Assembly: GCF_017589495.1 (NCBI RefSeq)
Contig: NC_063210.1
Location: 11,841,567 to 11,905,566, forward strand
Direction of reading: 5' to 3'
DNA: 64,000 bases
Source of the DNA: Alosa alosa
Lineage: Eukaryota > Chordata > Actinopteri > Clupeiformes > Clupeidae
The notes under the pieces are model-generated. The model ran no database searches. It was given only the letters and a program-made list of their open reading frames with translations, and was not told the DNA's origin. The translations under genes and the position numbers were made by a program. Below, piece after piece: positions 35,001 to 43,390 of this stretch (its first letter is position 1; every line of letters starts with the position of its first letter).

Positions 35001-38000
35001 ATTTTCGCAGGTCACAAATTTCAGCGGATCCTCACCAAAATTGGCAGAGAACATCTTCAGACCATGCCTTATCAGTGCATCGCTTTTTGGAACGATTGAC
35101 AGTAGCATTCGGCTGTAACAGCCAATCGAAACTTGCGGCAAAGCCGCCAAACAGGAAGTGAGCTCATATCTCAGCAACCCTGCCATGTATCATAACCAAA
35201 CTTGCTACATAGGTTCAGGGCCCCATTAGGAGGACGCTCCAAAAATGTGTTGACCTTTGACCTGTAGGGGGTGCTGCAATTAGCAATATTGCATTTTGAT
35301 CTGTAGTTGCGATGTGTTTTATCAATCTTTTATTTTTGGATGTGAAACTGATGACAACATGTTCCATCCAGTTCATTCTAATGCGTGCGTGGTAGGGCGG
35401 GACGGGGTGGGACGGGCAGGGGTGATTAGGTGGGGGGGCTGGCTGGCGGAGGCGGTGGCGGTGGCAATACTCAGCCCTTTTTCAGCCCTACAAAATCAGT
35501 TATGTTTGATGTGACACTTGTTGAAAGTGTTGATCGTGAGTGTCTGCTGAGTTCTATCTTGTCGCCGTGGCTACTCCGGCCTATTCGGCTTGGCCCCCTC
35601 ATTGCTGCTTGCAGCTATATTTATTATATGCAATGGGAGTCTATGGCAGCCCATAGAACCGTATGGTAAAAAGTTGGGAAATTTGGCACACTGATTGGGG
35701 ACGGTCCCATGATTCATGTCACCAAGTTTCATGTCGGCAACTCGAACCCTCTAGCGCCACCAACAGGCCAAAGTTGGACGTGCGTTCATGCACATAACTT
35801 TTGACCTGTTGGTCCGATTTTCAAAAGTCAGGTATTGTTGGAATCCCTGGACCAAGCCGAGTTCAACGCACCCTATGACGTCATTTTCTGCCATGATGGA
35901 TTTTCCGCCATTTTGGATTTCATCAAAAACACTTAAAATGTATCAGGGGTCACATACTTTCTCTGATTCCCACCAAATTTTACACAGATCATCTTCAGAC
36001 CAAGCCTCACAAAAGTTATCTATTTTTTGTCTTCGGAAGTATTACCGTTCGCCCGTAAAAGCCAATCAAAAAAATTGCGGCGAAGCTGCCAAACAGGAAG
36101 TGAGCTCATATCTCAGCAACCCTTGCATGTATCAAAACCAAACTTGGTACATTGACTCATGACCCCATCAGGAGGACTCTCAATAAATTTGGTGACCTTT
36201 GACCTCTAGGGGGCGCTGTAATTCACAAACATGCCTTTTGGCCTGTAGCTGCTGCTGTGCTTAGAATTAAATTGTACTAGTGGTGTCTGGTAATACTGTG
36301 AAAGGTCCTTAGGTCAACTGAGGGCAACTTGTCACATCAATAGAAGCGTTCGCCCGTCACATCCAATCGAAATTTGTGGCGAAGCCGCCAAACAGGAAGT
36401 GAGCTCATATCTCAGCAATCGTTGCATGTATCAAAACCAAACTTGGTACATGGACTCATGACCCCATCAGGTGAATGCCGAAGAAATTTTGAGACCTTTG
36501 ACCTCTAGGGTCACTGCAATTAGCAAAAATGCATTTTGCCTTGTAACTTTTGACGTGCTAGACGTGAAACTTGCTTTGACAGCTTATGGCCATACGTCTG
36601 ATTGCAGCATTGAGCTAACAGCATTTCATTGCCATGGTTACTCCGGCCATCTGCTTAGGCCCCTCATTGCTGCTTGCAGCTATATTTGCTCATTGATATT
36701 ACTGCAATACCGTGCAGGACCAGCCAAACTGTGAAAAAAAGTGAAAAAACGATACTCTGAAGCTGTAGGGGGAGCTCTGCAGAGAAACGAGCGAAGAAAT
36801 TGGCAAAACGGCATAGTTTCTCTTTAAATCTCTCTTTTGCCATGACCTGACAATCGACTTCTCTGTGTTTCTGGCTGTTGTCGCCACCCCCCTTTAGGTC
36901 ACTCTGATGTTACTCAGGTAAATGTTGTCACACGCTCTGAGACTCAGCTAAAGCTGGAGTGGACCAAAGTCAACAACAACAATAATTATACTTACATACT
37001 GAGAGTCAGCAATGGAGCAGAGACCAGAATCACTGGATCAGATGCAGGGACCACAGTGAAACACACAGTCTCATCCCTCTCTACTGGGACAAAATACTCT
37101 TTCACTCTCTTCACTCTGTTTGAGGGAGTGAGAAGCACAGGATTTCAGTTTTCAGAAGTTACGGGTAAGTTCCCTCTTTATTCAGTTTCACACCACTAAC
37201 ATTATCTCCAATCTCCAACAGCGGAAATGTTCAGTTTATGATTGATTGAAGCGTAATTCTGGAGTGATTTCAACCCAGGGTCTATTTCACCATGACAACA
37301 AGTCAAACACTAGCCTGGTCCTACCAGACTCTCGTACATTTCATAATGTACAGAGAGTCTGGCCACTTTCCAAGCGTTAACTTTCTTGAAGGTGAGTACT
37401 CTGTTTAGTTTAAAACTATTGGATCTGCCCAGAGCCACTCTGGATCTGCCATAACCAGTCGCTAACGTTTGGTCGTGACGTATGTCTGGCTCAAACTAGC
37501 GCATGACCTCAATGTCATCGTTCTCAGCCACTCCCTCTGTTTGCTGATTGGACCTGCAGATTTTTGCAGGAGAAAATCCATGAATATACCGCAGACCCAG
37601 ACGACGTACTAAAGGGAAATGAAAATTGAGCGGAAGTACGTAGGAGGCAAGGGCGGAGTGGCAATCAGGACGATCGGGAGTTTTCCTGGTCGGTCGGCCG
37701 AGGAGTGTGACTAATTAGTGGGCCACTCAGGCTGATAAATGGTTTGTGGAACTCGTTGGAACTGTCTATATAAGCCTATATATGCCTACTTTAATCGTTC
37801 TCTACAAACCTATTCAAAGTGCCTGGTTTTTCAATTATTTAATTACCTGTGTTATTAGGTTGACATTGTCTGTAGGCTAGGCCTTTTTTAAATGTACAGG
37901 CAACTATTGGAGCGCTATGATAGGCCTACCCAGATATGTCCTTGCATGATGCTTGACATTTCCATCCACCCACAAAGCTGTTTTTATACTGCACTTAAAT

Positions 38001-41000
38001 ATCTAGTTCCTTACACATTTTTTGAAAGTGCCTGGTTTGTCGTTGATTGGCTTGTTGCATTAGCACTATCCATAGTTCCTTTCTCCAAATGTAGTCTATA
38101 CGTAGCCTAGAGTTTTCAACAGGCCTGAAAATTACAACCCGACCCGACCCGGCCCGTGGCTTTTAAAGCCCGGAACCGATGTAACCCGACACATCAACAT
38201 GAATTATCTGCCCGAACCCAGCCCGCGGCCCGACGTAAAACATACGTTTTGACTGTTAAACCCTGACTTTATTTAGGTGAAGATTCAATACATTAGCGTG
38301 ACAATTTACTTAAAACGGTGATTTTCTCCTCTTCTGGCGTAGGCTATGGTGATGGAAGAACCATGCGAACTTTGGATGCGGTTATCTTAGCGATGCTTTT
38401 TGCAACACCCTCGATATAGGCTACATGTCGTTGTAAAGCTTAGTTTATGGCCGTTCATGTGAGCACAATAACTTAATTTTGTAAATTTTACCAAAGCGAC
38501 TGGTTTCGCCTTGCAGGGTCACATATTTCATCAGCACCTTGCATTTTGAGCATTGCACATAACCTGTAGAATTTCCATCAAAATCCAGCACCACTCCAAA
38601 CACTTTCCAGACCTCTGATTTTCCCACTCCTGTAGTAGCGACGGTGAATTCACCTGCGGCAAGTTTACTTTTCACCAACTCCATCTTCTTATCCAGGCTA
38701 AAGGCGTGCACGCAGCGGTGTCAGGTCTGCCCCTGCCCCTCTCCATGATGCACGTTGCACGCAGCAACCAGACTTTCTTTACGGTAAACAGCAACGATGA
38801 TTAATAAATGTTTTTTTTTCACTGAGCGGAAAAGATTAAGCCCGAGGTCCGACCCGACCCGAGTCATTTCCTTATATTTTCGACCCGAATCCGGCCCGAA
38901 CCTGCGGGTCCCGTCGGGTTTGACGTAGCCTATTAGTATTTTAAATTGACATATATTTTGTTTGTGCTATTGATGTGTGTGTGTGTTGGGGGGGAATGGA
39001 GGCGGTGCCGTCAGAATTTTCCCAGTGGACTTTAGTGCCCCACTCCGCCCCTGGTAGGAGGGCGGTGCCAGGCTAGTCAAACACCTTCAAGAGCTAAATT
39101 ACATTGACCAAAGGAGTATCGGGTTTGACCGGCTTCAGCACCTCCAGCCAAAAGGCTAACAGTGGAAGTGCTTGGGGCAGGCTGCCAAACAAATCCAAAG
39201 GAACATTTTTAACCACTTATCATGCTAAAAATAGCACCATACTTCTGCAGTAGTATGAATAGGGCCCCTACACATAAAACGAAGCATCAATAACTTAGTA
39301 AGTGTACCGGGAGTTTATTTAAAAATACTGTTTTACAAGACTTACCTACCGCCTTCGGTCACCTCCATGTTGTGGAGATTGGGAAAGTCTGTTTATTAGT
39401 TGATTACTGAATGTAATGCAAAAGGAAGGAGTCCATAGAAGCTTAGTTCCAGAAATGCTGTATACTTTGCTGTTTTTGGCAGTTTGGTCAAATATCAGGT
39501 AATAATAGTTTGTGAATTATACATTCACAAACTTTCCTCATTGAACTGAACTCCGTTGCATTTGGTAATTGATTTGTATGGACTTTCCCCAGATGGAGGC
39601 GACCATAAGGTAGGCTACCGACTTGTAAAACAGTCTTTTTTAATAAACTCCCAGTAGACTTGCTAAGTTATTGATGCTTCATTTTATGTTTAGGGGCCCT
39701 ATTAATACTACTGCAAAAGTATGGTGCTATTTTGAGCATGAGGGTGTGTTCGACTCATTGTCATGGTGAAAGAGTTGAAATCGCTCCAAAATTACGCTTA
39801 AACACTATTTTCTTAATGTTGATAATTTCCCTCCCTGCCCCCTTTAGTTCCCCTTGATGTTACTCAGGTAAATGTGATCACCCGCTCTGAGACTCAGCTG
39901 GAGCTGGAGTGGACCAAAGTCAACAACAACAGGAACTACAATTACATACTGAGAGACAGCAATGGTGCAAAGACCAGCATCACTGGATCAGATGCAGGGA
40001 CCACAATGAAACACACAGTCTCGCCTCTCTGTGCTGGGATAAAATACTCTTTCACTCTCTTCACTGTGTTTGAGGGAGTGAGCAGCACAGGATATAAATT
40101 CTCAGTTGTTACAAGTAAGTACCCTCCTGATTCAAATCTATGTAACACATATGGTCACTTGGCAAAAACACAGCAGATTCTCCTGCAAAGTCATGTCCTT
40201 TCTAAAAGCCACAGTTCAGTTTCATGGTAGTCAAATTATTTGGTGTAGACTGAGGGAAAGTAAAGGACATAGATGTAAATAATTACAACTGATTAACACA
40301 GTGTTTCAGGAAGATGGCAGGGAGAAGTGTAATTTACTTAGAAATATCAACAATATAAAATACGGAACAGCTTTTTGTGCTCATTTTATTTTTGTCTAGG
40401 CCTATATTACCCAGTCAACCTCTTAACATTCTGACCAGCACATCATTTTGAACTTTTATCTTAAAAATATGAATAGATGGATTTTGTTTCTAATCTATTC
40501 AAATTTGTACAATTAAAAACACTTTTTTTTCTTGTATCAAAGAAATCAACTGTGCTGCCTCACGGTGGAACGTCAGCAACTCCACCATTGAGGCAGAGGT
40601 TTTAGGGCTGTTCTCCATGGCAACAGCTCATAATGGGAGTGATGGTGATGTGACTGGCACTGTGAGGAGAAATAAAGTGTCCTTCTCTAACCTTTACCCT
40701 GGGGCTACTTACAATGTGTCGCTCTATTATCAGTTAGATGAAGAACAACTTTTACAATGTTCACACAGTGTAACATTAGGTGAGTTTGTTACTTTACTAG
40801 TCTTTGATTACTATTTACTAGTCTTTGATTTAGAACATTCACAACATTCACAATTCTTGATGCACACCAAGAGTACAACCAATTTGAATAGCCTATGTGT
40901 ATACATGTTTATATTATACATGTTATAATTGATTAATTAATTGATGAATTGAGTGAAAGACATCTATCTATCTATCTATTACAATATTAAAGGTTGATAT

Positions 41001-41813
41001 ATATACAATAAAAGTGATACTGCTAGTGCTGAAATGTCTTTAATCTGTTATTGTTCATCTCTACAGTTCCAGCAACAGTGACCAGTTTGTCCTGTGAAAG
41101 CAGAAACCATTCTGTGTTTTTGAAGTGGGAGGAACCATTTGGTCTCTGGACTGAAGCAGAGGTGAATGTGATGGGTATAGGGTCTCATTTAGTAAGGAGA
41201 ACAGATGTTAAGATAGCTGGACTTGAGCCTTCTCGGACCTACAATATCAGTGTCACATCACTCTCTGGAGCTGTGAGGGGTCCAAATCAGTGGACCAGCT
41301 GTCAAACAACAAGTTCAAGTAAGAACCAGCAAACTATCACCCTGTTACAACAAACAACAGACCAAACTATTGACATCAGACACATGTCTAATTTAGAATT
41401 AAATTGTTCTGGGCCCTGTCAGTTACTGTTTGATTTTCCAAGGAGTGACATCAGAAGTTACATTTTTAGGGATTTGGTTTTGTAGGCTTAGGCTACAAAA
41501 GTGCCCCAAAGGTGCTACTCTCTGTCACTATAATTTCCGCCCTATATTGGAAAAGTGGCCAGTTTTTGAAATTGGTTTCAATGAGAGAGGGTTTAGACAG
41601 ATCTGGCAGAACAAATGTAATGAGCTCTTAGATTCATCAGGTTCCCATGCTAGGAATCAATAAAGTAAACATTTGGTGTAATGTTATCTCTTGTGTTTGT
41701 TTTTTATATCTCTTGTGTTCTTGTCTTCTTGTCTGTTCCCCTCAGTGGTGGTCTTGGTACCAGAGGTTGTCATCATGCTGCTGGGTCTCCTGACTTCAAT
41801 GGGATATGTTTAA
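15665..41813 (+). CDS. Gene I: FN3-repeat cell-surface protein, probably GPI-anchored
   Basis: Exons in order: leader 15665-15712, linker 16252-16300, FN3 array A1-C4 (25249-32928, with broken copies), FN3 36898-37164, FN3 39848-40114, divergent module 40543-40779, FN3 41067-41318, tail 41746-41813. All joins after the linker are phase 1, so any number of FN3 exons keeps the frame. Leaving out broken copies, this gives about 13 array-type FN3 domains plus two diverged ones, roughly 1,370 aa. FN3 wording (LEWTKVNN, YSFTLFTVFEGVRSTG) resembles ectodomain repeats of fish receptor-type phosphatases such as the PTPRH/PTPRJ group, but no transmembrane-plus-phosphatase part exists here. The end is hydrophobic up to the stop. 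Function is unknown; adhesion or recognition is inference. Polyadenylation could use AATAAA at 42473. The intron from 16.3 to 25.2 kb is packed with transposons. Confidence 0.65.
16252..16300 (+). CDS. Gene I exon 2: linker
   Basis: A 49-nt exon with acceptor ttgcag and donor gtaaat reads EKEALAMTLLTPSTPQ and changes phase from 0 to 1, as needed for the phase-1 FN3 exons. The gene II counterpart (46938-46971) is 15 nt shorter. Confidence 0.65.
16349..16480. repeat. (GT)n microsatellite
   Basis: Compound GT/GC dinucleotide tract just after gene I exon 2, ending in (GGT)n. Confidence 0.9.
16996..17420. repeat. Dispersed repeat with (AAT)n tail, LINE 3'-end-like
   Basis: An (AAT)n run at about 17008-17036 is followed by 'atagcgcctttcaaagca' and 'aaggtcgctttacaa', wording I associate with 3' ends of fish LINE-type repeats. 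No ORF. The right boundary is approximate. Confidence 0.45.
17532..18008. mobile_element. Foldback element with about 30-bp TIRs
   Basis: The left end (aggctacagggtacacttg...) and the right end (inverted aggctccagggtacacttg...) match at about 28 of 30 positions. The inverted pairing continues through 'cagcagatg'. It carries another element (17581-17850) near its left arm. Confidence 0.65.
17581..17850. mobile_element. Nested TAGCCTGG-type element
   Basis: Begins TAGCCTGG and ends CCAGGCTA, flanked by gatgatgga and gatggtgga, a 9-nt direct repeat with one mismatch. The same ends and a perfect 9-nt flank occur at 37311-39075, so these are members of one family. No transposase. Confidence 0.6.
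18287..18563 (+). repeat. tRNA-derived SINE, copy 1
   Basis: A tRNA-like head (GCAGCCGTGGCCTACTGGTT, then B-box GGTTCGAACCC) is followed by a conserved body (CTTGAGCAAGGCACC, CTCACTGCTCCCCGAGCG) and an AT-rich tail. Two further copies lie at 48016 and 52093. It is a pol III-type retroposon and not a functional tRNA gene. Confidence 0.8.
19716..20949. mobile_element. hAT-type non-autonomous element with TTAGTC-rich ends
   Basis: TIRs TAGTGTTAATTTTGTCA and (inverted) TAGGGTTAATTTCGTCA match at 15 of 17. The element is flanked by a perfect 8-bp target duplication, tactgtcg (19708-19715 and 20950-20957), the length typical of hAT transposition. Both ends are rich in 'TTTTAGTC' repeats. No transposase ORF. 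Confidence 0.8.
21519..21707 (-). pseudogene. piggyBac transposase N-terminal fragment (tentative)
   Basis: This 62-aa reading frame begins MASKKFTRNEVLGLLF and continues with an acidic Ser/Asp/Glu-rich stretch, a pattern seen at the start of piggyBac-type transposases. It stops after KHKR with no catalytic region following. Assigned only because it lies just inside a TTAA terminus. Confidence 0.35.
22004..24094. mobile_element. 2.1-kb repeat with GGGCCCGAGCAC subterminal inverted repeats
   Basis: GGGCCCGAGCAC at 22004 and again at 22081 (the first 77 bp are duplicated) is inverted at 24059-24070 (GTGCTCGGGCCC). A terminal hairpin gccg-cgtg-cggc follows, then CTATATT. The interior consists of diverged tandem subunits (recurring 'catagcgccacc', 'caagcaggaaatgtgcca', 'ggtctgaaacttctca'). 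No transposase is visible. A right-end fragment of the same family is at 44629-45026. Confidence 0.65.
24095..24584. other. Unassigned intron sequence before array I
   Basis: One short open frame (24187-24369) has no recognisable homology or splice support. Array homology starts abruptly at 24585. Confidence 0.4.
24585..24857 (+). pseudogene. Broken C-type FN3 exon at array edge
   Basis: There is no AG acceptor (preceded by ccaa), one base is missing at the start, insertions occur around 'gtgcaaaacacacagtcaacaactc', and an extra T in 'gagggagttgagc' shifts the frame. Array homology begins exactly here. Confidence 0.75.
25249..25515 (+). CDS. Gene I FN3 exon A1
   Basis: Type A FN3 domain, 267 nt, phase 1-1: THLQLEWSKVNNDNN, AEVDIAGSD, NYSFTLFTVFDGVRSTG. 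The acceptor is ttcag and the donor position reads CAG|GCATGT. Confidence 0.7.
26212..26478 (+). CDS. Gene I FN3 exon B1
   Basis: Type B: VTLVNAVTRSETHLDLEW, NNYTYVLRNSNG, ASIIGLDEETRVKHTV. A canonical donor A|GTGAGT distinguishes B from A and C. Confidence 0.72.
26615..26881 (+). CDS. Gene I FN3 exon C1
   Basis: Type C: VAQANVATLSETHLELEW, NITGSDAGTT, NYSFTLFTVFEGVSSTG. Acceptor ctttag, donor CAG|GCATGT. The B-C intron is only about 136 nt. Confidence 0.7.
27261..27524 (+). CDS. Gene I FN3 exon A2, with internal compensated frameshift
   Basis: This 264-nt exon lacks 2 nt in 'cagtctcatc' and 1 nt in the later T run. The net change is -3, so the reading frame is restored, but about 18 residues between them are read in another frame (ISLCWNKLLFHSLHCF instead of SLSAGTNYSFTLFTVF). 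The FN3 F-strand is therefore replaced and folding is doubtful. Confidence 0.55.
28224..28490 (+). CDS. Gene I FN3 exon B2
   Basis: Intact type B exon, 267 nt, nearly identical to B1. Acceptor ttcag, donor A|GTGAGT. Confidence 0.72.
28626..28892 (+). CDS. Gene I FN3 exon C2
   Basis: Intact type C exon, 267 nt, same protein as C1 and C3. GC donor position. Confidence 0.7.
29274..29540 (+). CDS. Gene I FN3 exon A3
   Basis: Intact type A exon identical in protein to A1. GC donor position. Confidence 0.7.
30241..30507 (+). CDS. Gene I FN3 exon B3
   Basis: Intact type B exon, protein identical to B2. GTGAGT donor. Confidence 0.72.
30643..30909 (+). CDS. Gene I FN3 exon C3
   Basis: Intact type C exon with GC donor position. 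The following intron carries a small local duplication (gcaggcagg). Confidence 0.7.
31292..31558 (+). CDS. Gene I FN3 exon A4
   Basis: Intact type A exon, protein identical to A1 and A3. GC donor position. Confidence 0.7.
32258..32526 (+). pseudogene. FN3 exon B4, frameshifted
   Basis: 269 nt: a 2-nt AC insertion in 'cttacACgtactg' shifts the frame in the first half, while both splice sites remain intact. Including it would truncate the protein; skipping it would keep the frame, because the exon is phase-symmetric. Confidence 0.75.
32662..32928 (+). CDS. Gene I FN3 exon C4
   Basis: Intact type C exon, the last intact member of the array. GC donor position. Confidence 0.7.
33308..33568 (+). 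pseudogene. FN3 exon A5, decayed
   Basis: 261 nt with three deletions (-1 at 'ggtcaccgc', -4 in 'catctctgctgg', -1 in the later T run). The middle of the domain is out of frame. Array homology ends about 60 bp after this exon. Confidence 0.75.
33668..36828. mobile_element. Composite TIR element with nested repeats
   Basis: The left end TTTAAAGGGGAACTATGC and the right end GCATAGTTTCTCTTTAAA are inverted (16 of 18). The interior holds repeated blocks of about 290-300 bp ('gccgccatattggatttaatc', 'aaacaggaagtgagctcat', 'cctctagggggcgctgtaa') ending twice in a gctg-cttg-cagc hairpin plus TATATT (about 35.60 and 36.67 kb). The inner repeats appear to be inserted into an older TIR element. No transposase. 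Confidence 0.55.
36898..37164 (+). CDS. Gene I FN3 exon after the array
   Basis: 267 nt, phase 1-1, acceptor ctttag, donor G|GTAAGT. Wording: VTQVNVVTRSETQLKLEW, NNYTYILRVSNG, KYSFTLFTLFEGVRSTG. It starts GHSDV instead of VPPDV. Confidence 0.72.
37648..39053. mobile_element. hAT-type element, third layer
   Basis: TIRs CAAGGGCGGAGTGG and (inverted) CAGGGGCGGAGTGG match at 13 of 14. An 8-bp target duplication gtaggagg lies at 37640-37647 and 39054-39061. Inside are CCCGACCC-rich tracts (38140-38240, 38840-38920) and a BED-finger-like fragment. Confidence 0.75.
38445..38711 (-). pseudogene. hAT transposase N-terminal fragment with BED-like finger
   Basis: The 88-aa frame contains SEVWKVFGVVLDFDGNSTG, then CSKCKVLMKY, matching the first half of a BED zinc finger (W...C-x2-C) typical of hAT transposases. 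The second half, with the His/His or His/Cys pair, is not recognisable. It lies inside the hAT element. Confidence 0.5.
39848..40114 (+). CDS. Gene I FN3 exon before the C-terminal modules
   Basis: 267 nt, acceptor ctttag, donor A|GTAAGT. VPLDVTQVNVITRSETQLELEW, SITGSDAGTTMKHTV, KYSFTLFTVFEGVSSTG. It resembles array II E-type exons in its NNNRNYNYIL loop. Confidence 0.72.
40543..40779 (+). CDS. Gene I divergent FN3-like module
   Basis: 237 nt, phase 1-1. It starts with INCAASRWNVSNST, carries NKVSFSNLYPGATYNVSLYY and ends LLQCSHSVTL. It has two conserved cysteines and several N-glycosylation sequons (NVS, NST, NGS). Orthologous in position to gene III exon 2749-2510. Confidence 0.7.
41067..41318 (+). 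CDS. Gene I last FN3-like exon
   Basis: 252 nt, acceptor ctacag, donor A|GTAAGA. VPATVTSLSCES, FLKWEEPFGLW, TYNISVTSLSG, WTSCQTTSS. The Ser/Thr-rich end would sit just before the hydrophobic tail and offers small residues suitable as a GPI attachment site (inference). Confidence 0.72.
41746..41813 (+). CDS. Gene I terminal exon: hydrophobic tail and stop
   Basis: Acceptor cctcag; the tail reads MVVL followed by VPEVVIMLLGLLTSMGYV and TAA. No basic stop-transfer residues or cytoplasmic domain follow. This argues against a receptor phosphatase and for a GPI-anchored or tail-embedded protein. Confidence 0.7.
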
Positions 41814-42699
41814 CAAATAGCCATCAAATTGGTTTGTGAGACACTACACAAACATTTACTGCAAGTTTTTTTGCAAAAAATCCAATACTACAACAGCATT
41901 CTGTATTACCATAAACTATCCACTGCAAACAACACTGTTTTTTTTTTTCAATTTTTCTTTACACTGTTTGTGGGGCTGTAATGTGTTACCCTGCAGTCCC
42001 TCTTTCAAACAGTGTAAAAAAGTACTGTATGACTAGAAGTTGTAAGCATATTGAAATTATCATCATTTTTTATTACGGTAATATTAATAGTCTTCATTTC
42101 AAATTAAAAGTACTGTATATAAAAGTGAACCATCTCTGTCTGTCCGTGTGTCTATTCTTCATTCTTCATATTCTTCACACTTACATCATAAGTCAGATTT
42201 ATAGTACAAATTATTCTGATTTTAAATGTGTAGTGGCAGTGGAGAAATTGTGGTGACATTTCCCTTAAGCATTTACAGGTTAAATGTTCTGGGATGTGAA
42301 CCCCAGAAAATTTATTTAACAGCACCCGAGCGGGGATTTGCTGAGATACCACAACTTGTGATGACCTGGAATGCCTTTCGTCCAATCAGAAATTAATAAA
42401 TAGTTTGCTGTATAAGCAATACAGTGGGCAATACAGTCGGTTTCTATTTGTTTTTGTACATAACCTACTGTAAATAAAACATAAATATGGAGATACTGAG
42501 TTTGTGACTTGCTTTTGTTTCAGTTGTGTATTTTAACTAGGTTGTAGCCACCTAGCTTGCGACGCTATACGTTAGCCTATAGGCCTATGCTGCAACTGTA
42601 GCCTGGCTACATTACAGTACAGCAAGGAAAACGAACAAACAGCATAGTCACAAAGAATAACTCTAGTAGGCTACCAAATAGCCTATTTAAACTCCCAAA
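41814..42699. other. Gene I 3' region
   Basis: AT-rich; a polyadenylation signal AATAAA is at 42473-42478. No further exon was recognised. Confidence 0.45.
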
Positions 42700-43390
42700 G
42701 TGAACTGGCAAAATGTAGGACTCACCACTCTAGCATCATCATTACATGACACCGTACATCCCACCTCACGCTACAGTACATCAGCTTCAAACATCACCAC
42801 TCAACAGATGGCCGATCTGGAGTCCTGGAGATGGGAGGCAAGAGGCACAAGAGCCAGCCACACTCGCCTCCTCGTCAAGAGGTCACTTACTGTGGACCAA
42901 AGCATCACATACCCTACTTCAATGAGGACGATCCCTGCCAGTTTGCCTGCTTGAGGTTGGCACTGCAGACAGCATCCTGTCCACTGAAACCACATATAGC
43001 TACAGTAGGTAGTAGGTACCCCTTACGATGGAGAGCTGTATGACAGCCTCACAAACTGGCCCTGCAGCACATCAATGAAGTGCTGGTGGAACCACCAGTC
43101 AGAAGTGGGGACAACACAGGGTTCCGCCTGTTTGCTCTGAAGGTGAGAGCCCTTGTGGGAATGTTGGACCAGCTGGGGAATGAGGGAAGAACAGACTTTG
43201 AGTGTGGGTCACACGTGTCACGCTGTCCAAGCTGCTTCATGACAAGCAAGCGCGCTTTAAGCATTTTGTCAACAAACCTTTGCACACCCATCCCGACTCT
43301 GCTGGACTTTGCAGAGTGGGTGGAGTATAAAGTCCGCATCCAAGAGGATAATGGCTTAATTAGTCCCTCTGAGGCCCAGTGAAGAGGGAA
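42700..43390 (+). pseudogene. BEL/Pao retrotransposon gag-like remnant
   Basis: Overlapping plus-strand frames (42700-42954, 42831-43043, 43080-43382) are interrupted by frameshifts. The last contains VGMLDQLGNEGRTDFECGSH and a LLDFAEWVEYKV phrase, resembling the DUF1759-type gag region of BEL/Pao elements. No LTRs, pol or splice signals were found beside it. It is broken and presumably inactive. Confidence 0.5.

Larger units (their letters stand above)
37311..39075. mobile_element. TAGCCTGG-type element, second layer
   Basis: Starts TAGCCTGG, ends CCAGGCTA, with a perfect 9-bp direct repeat gtcaaacac at both sides (37302-37310 and 39076-39084). It is inserted into the arm of the foldback element and itself contains a hAT-type insertion. 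Confidence 0.75.
37246..39803. mobile_element. Long-TIR foldback element carrying nested insertions
   Basis: The left arm (gcgtaattctggagtgattt...) at 37250-37310 resumes around 39221-39380. It is the inverted counterpart of 39590-39803 (shared gcaccatact, ggggcccta, taacttag words). The left arm is split by the insertion at 37311-39075 and has about 145 bp not found in the right arm. Confidence 0.6.

Noticed and set aside
34818..35186. 122-codon minus-strand ORF
   Set aside because: It runs through the internally repeated blocks of a transposon and is a chance frame; the same blocks elsewhere are not open.
36699..36887. Minus-strand ORF next to the FN3 exon at 36898
   Set aside because: It overlaps the right end of the composite TIR element and has no homology I can recognise.
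38110..38924. A fourth nested hAT element flanked by gtagccta
   Set aside because: The 8-nt flanks match, but the proposed ends are not inverted repeats, and 'gtagccta'-like words are common throughout this genome.
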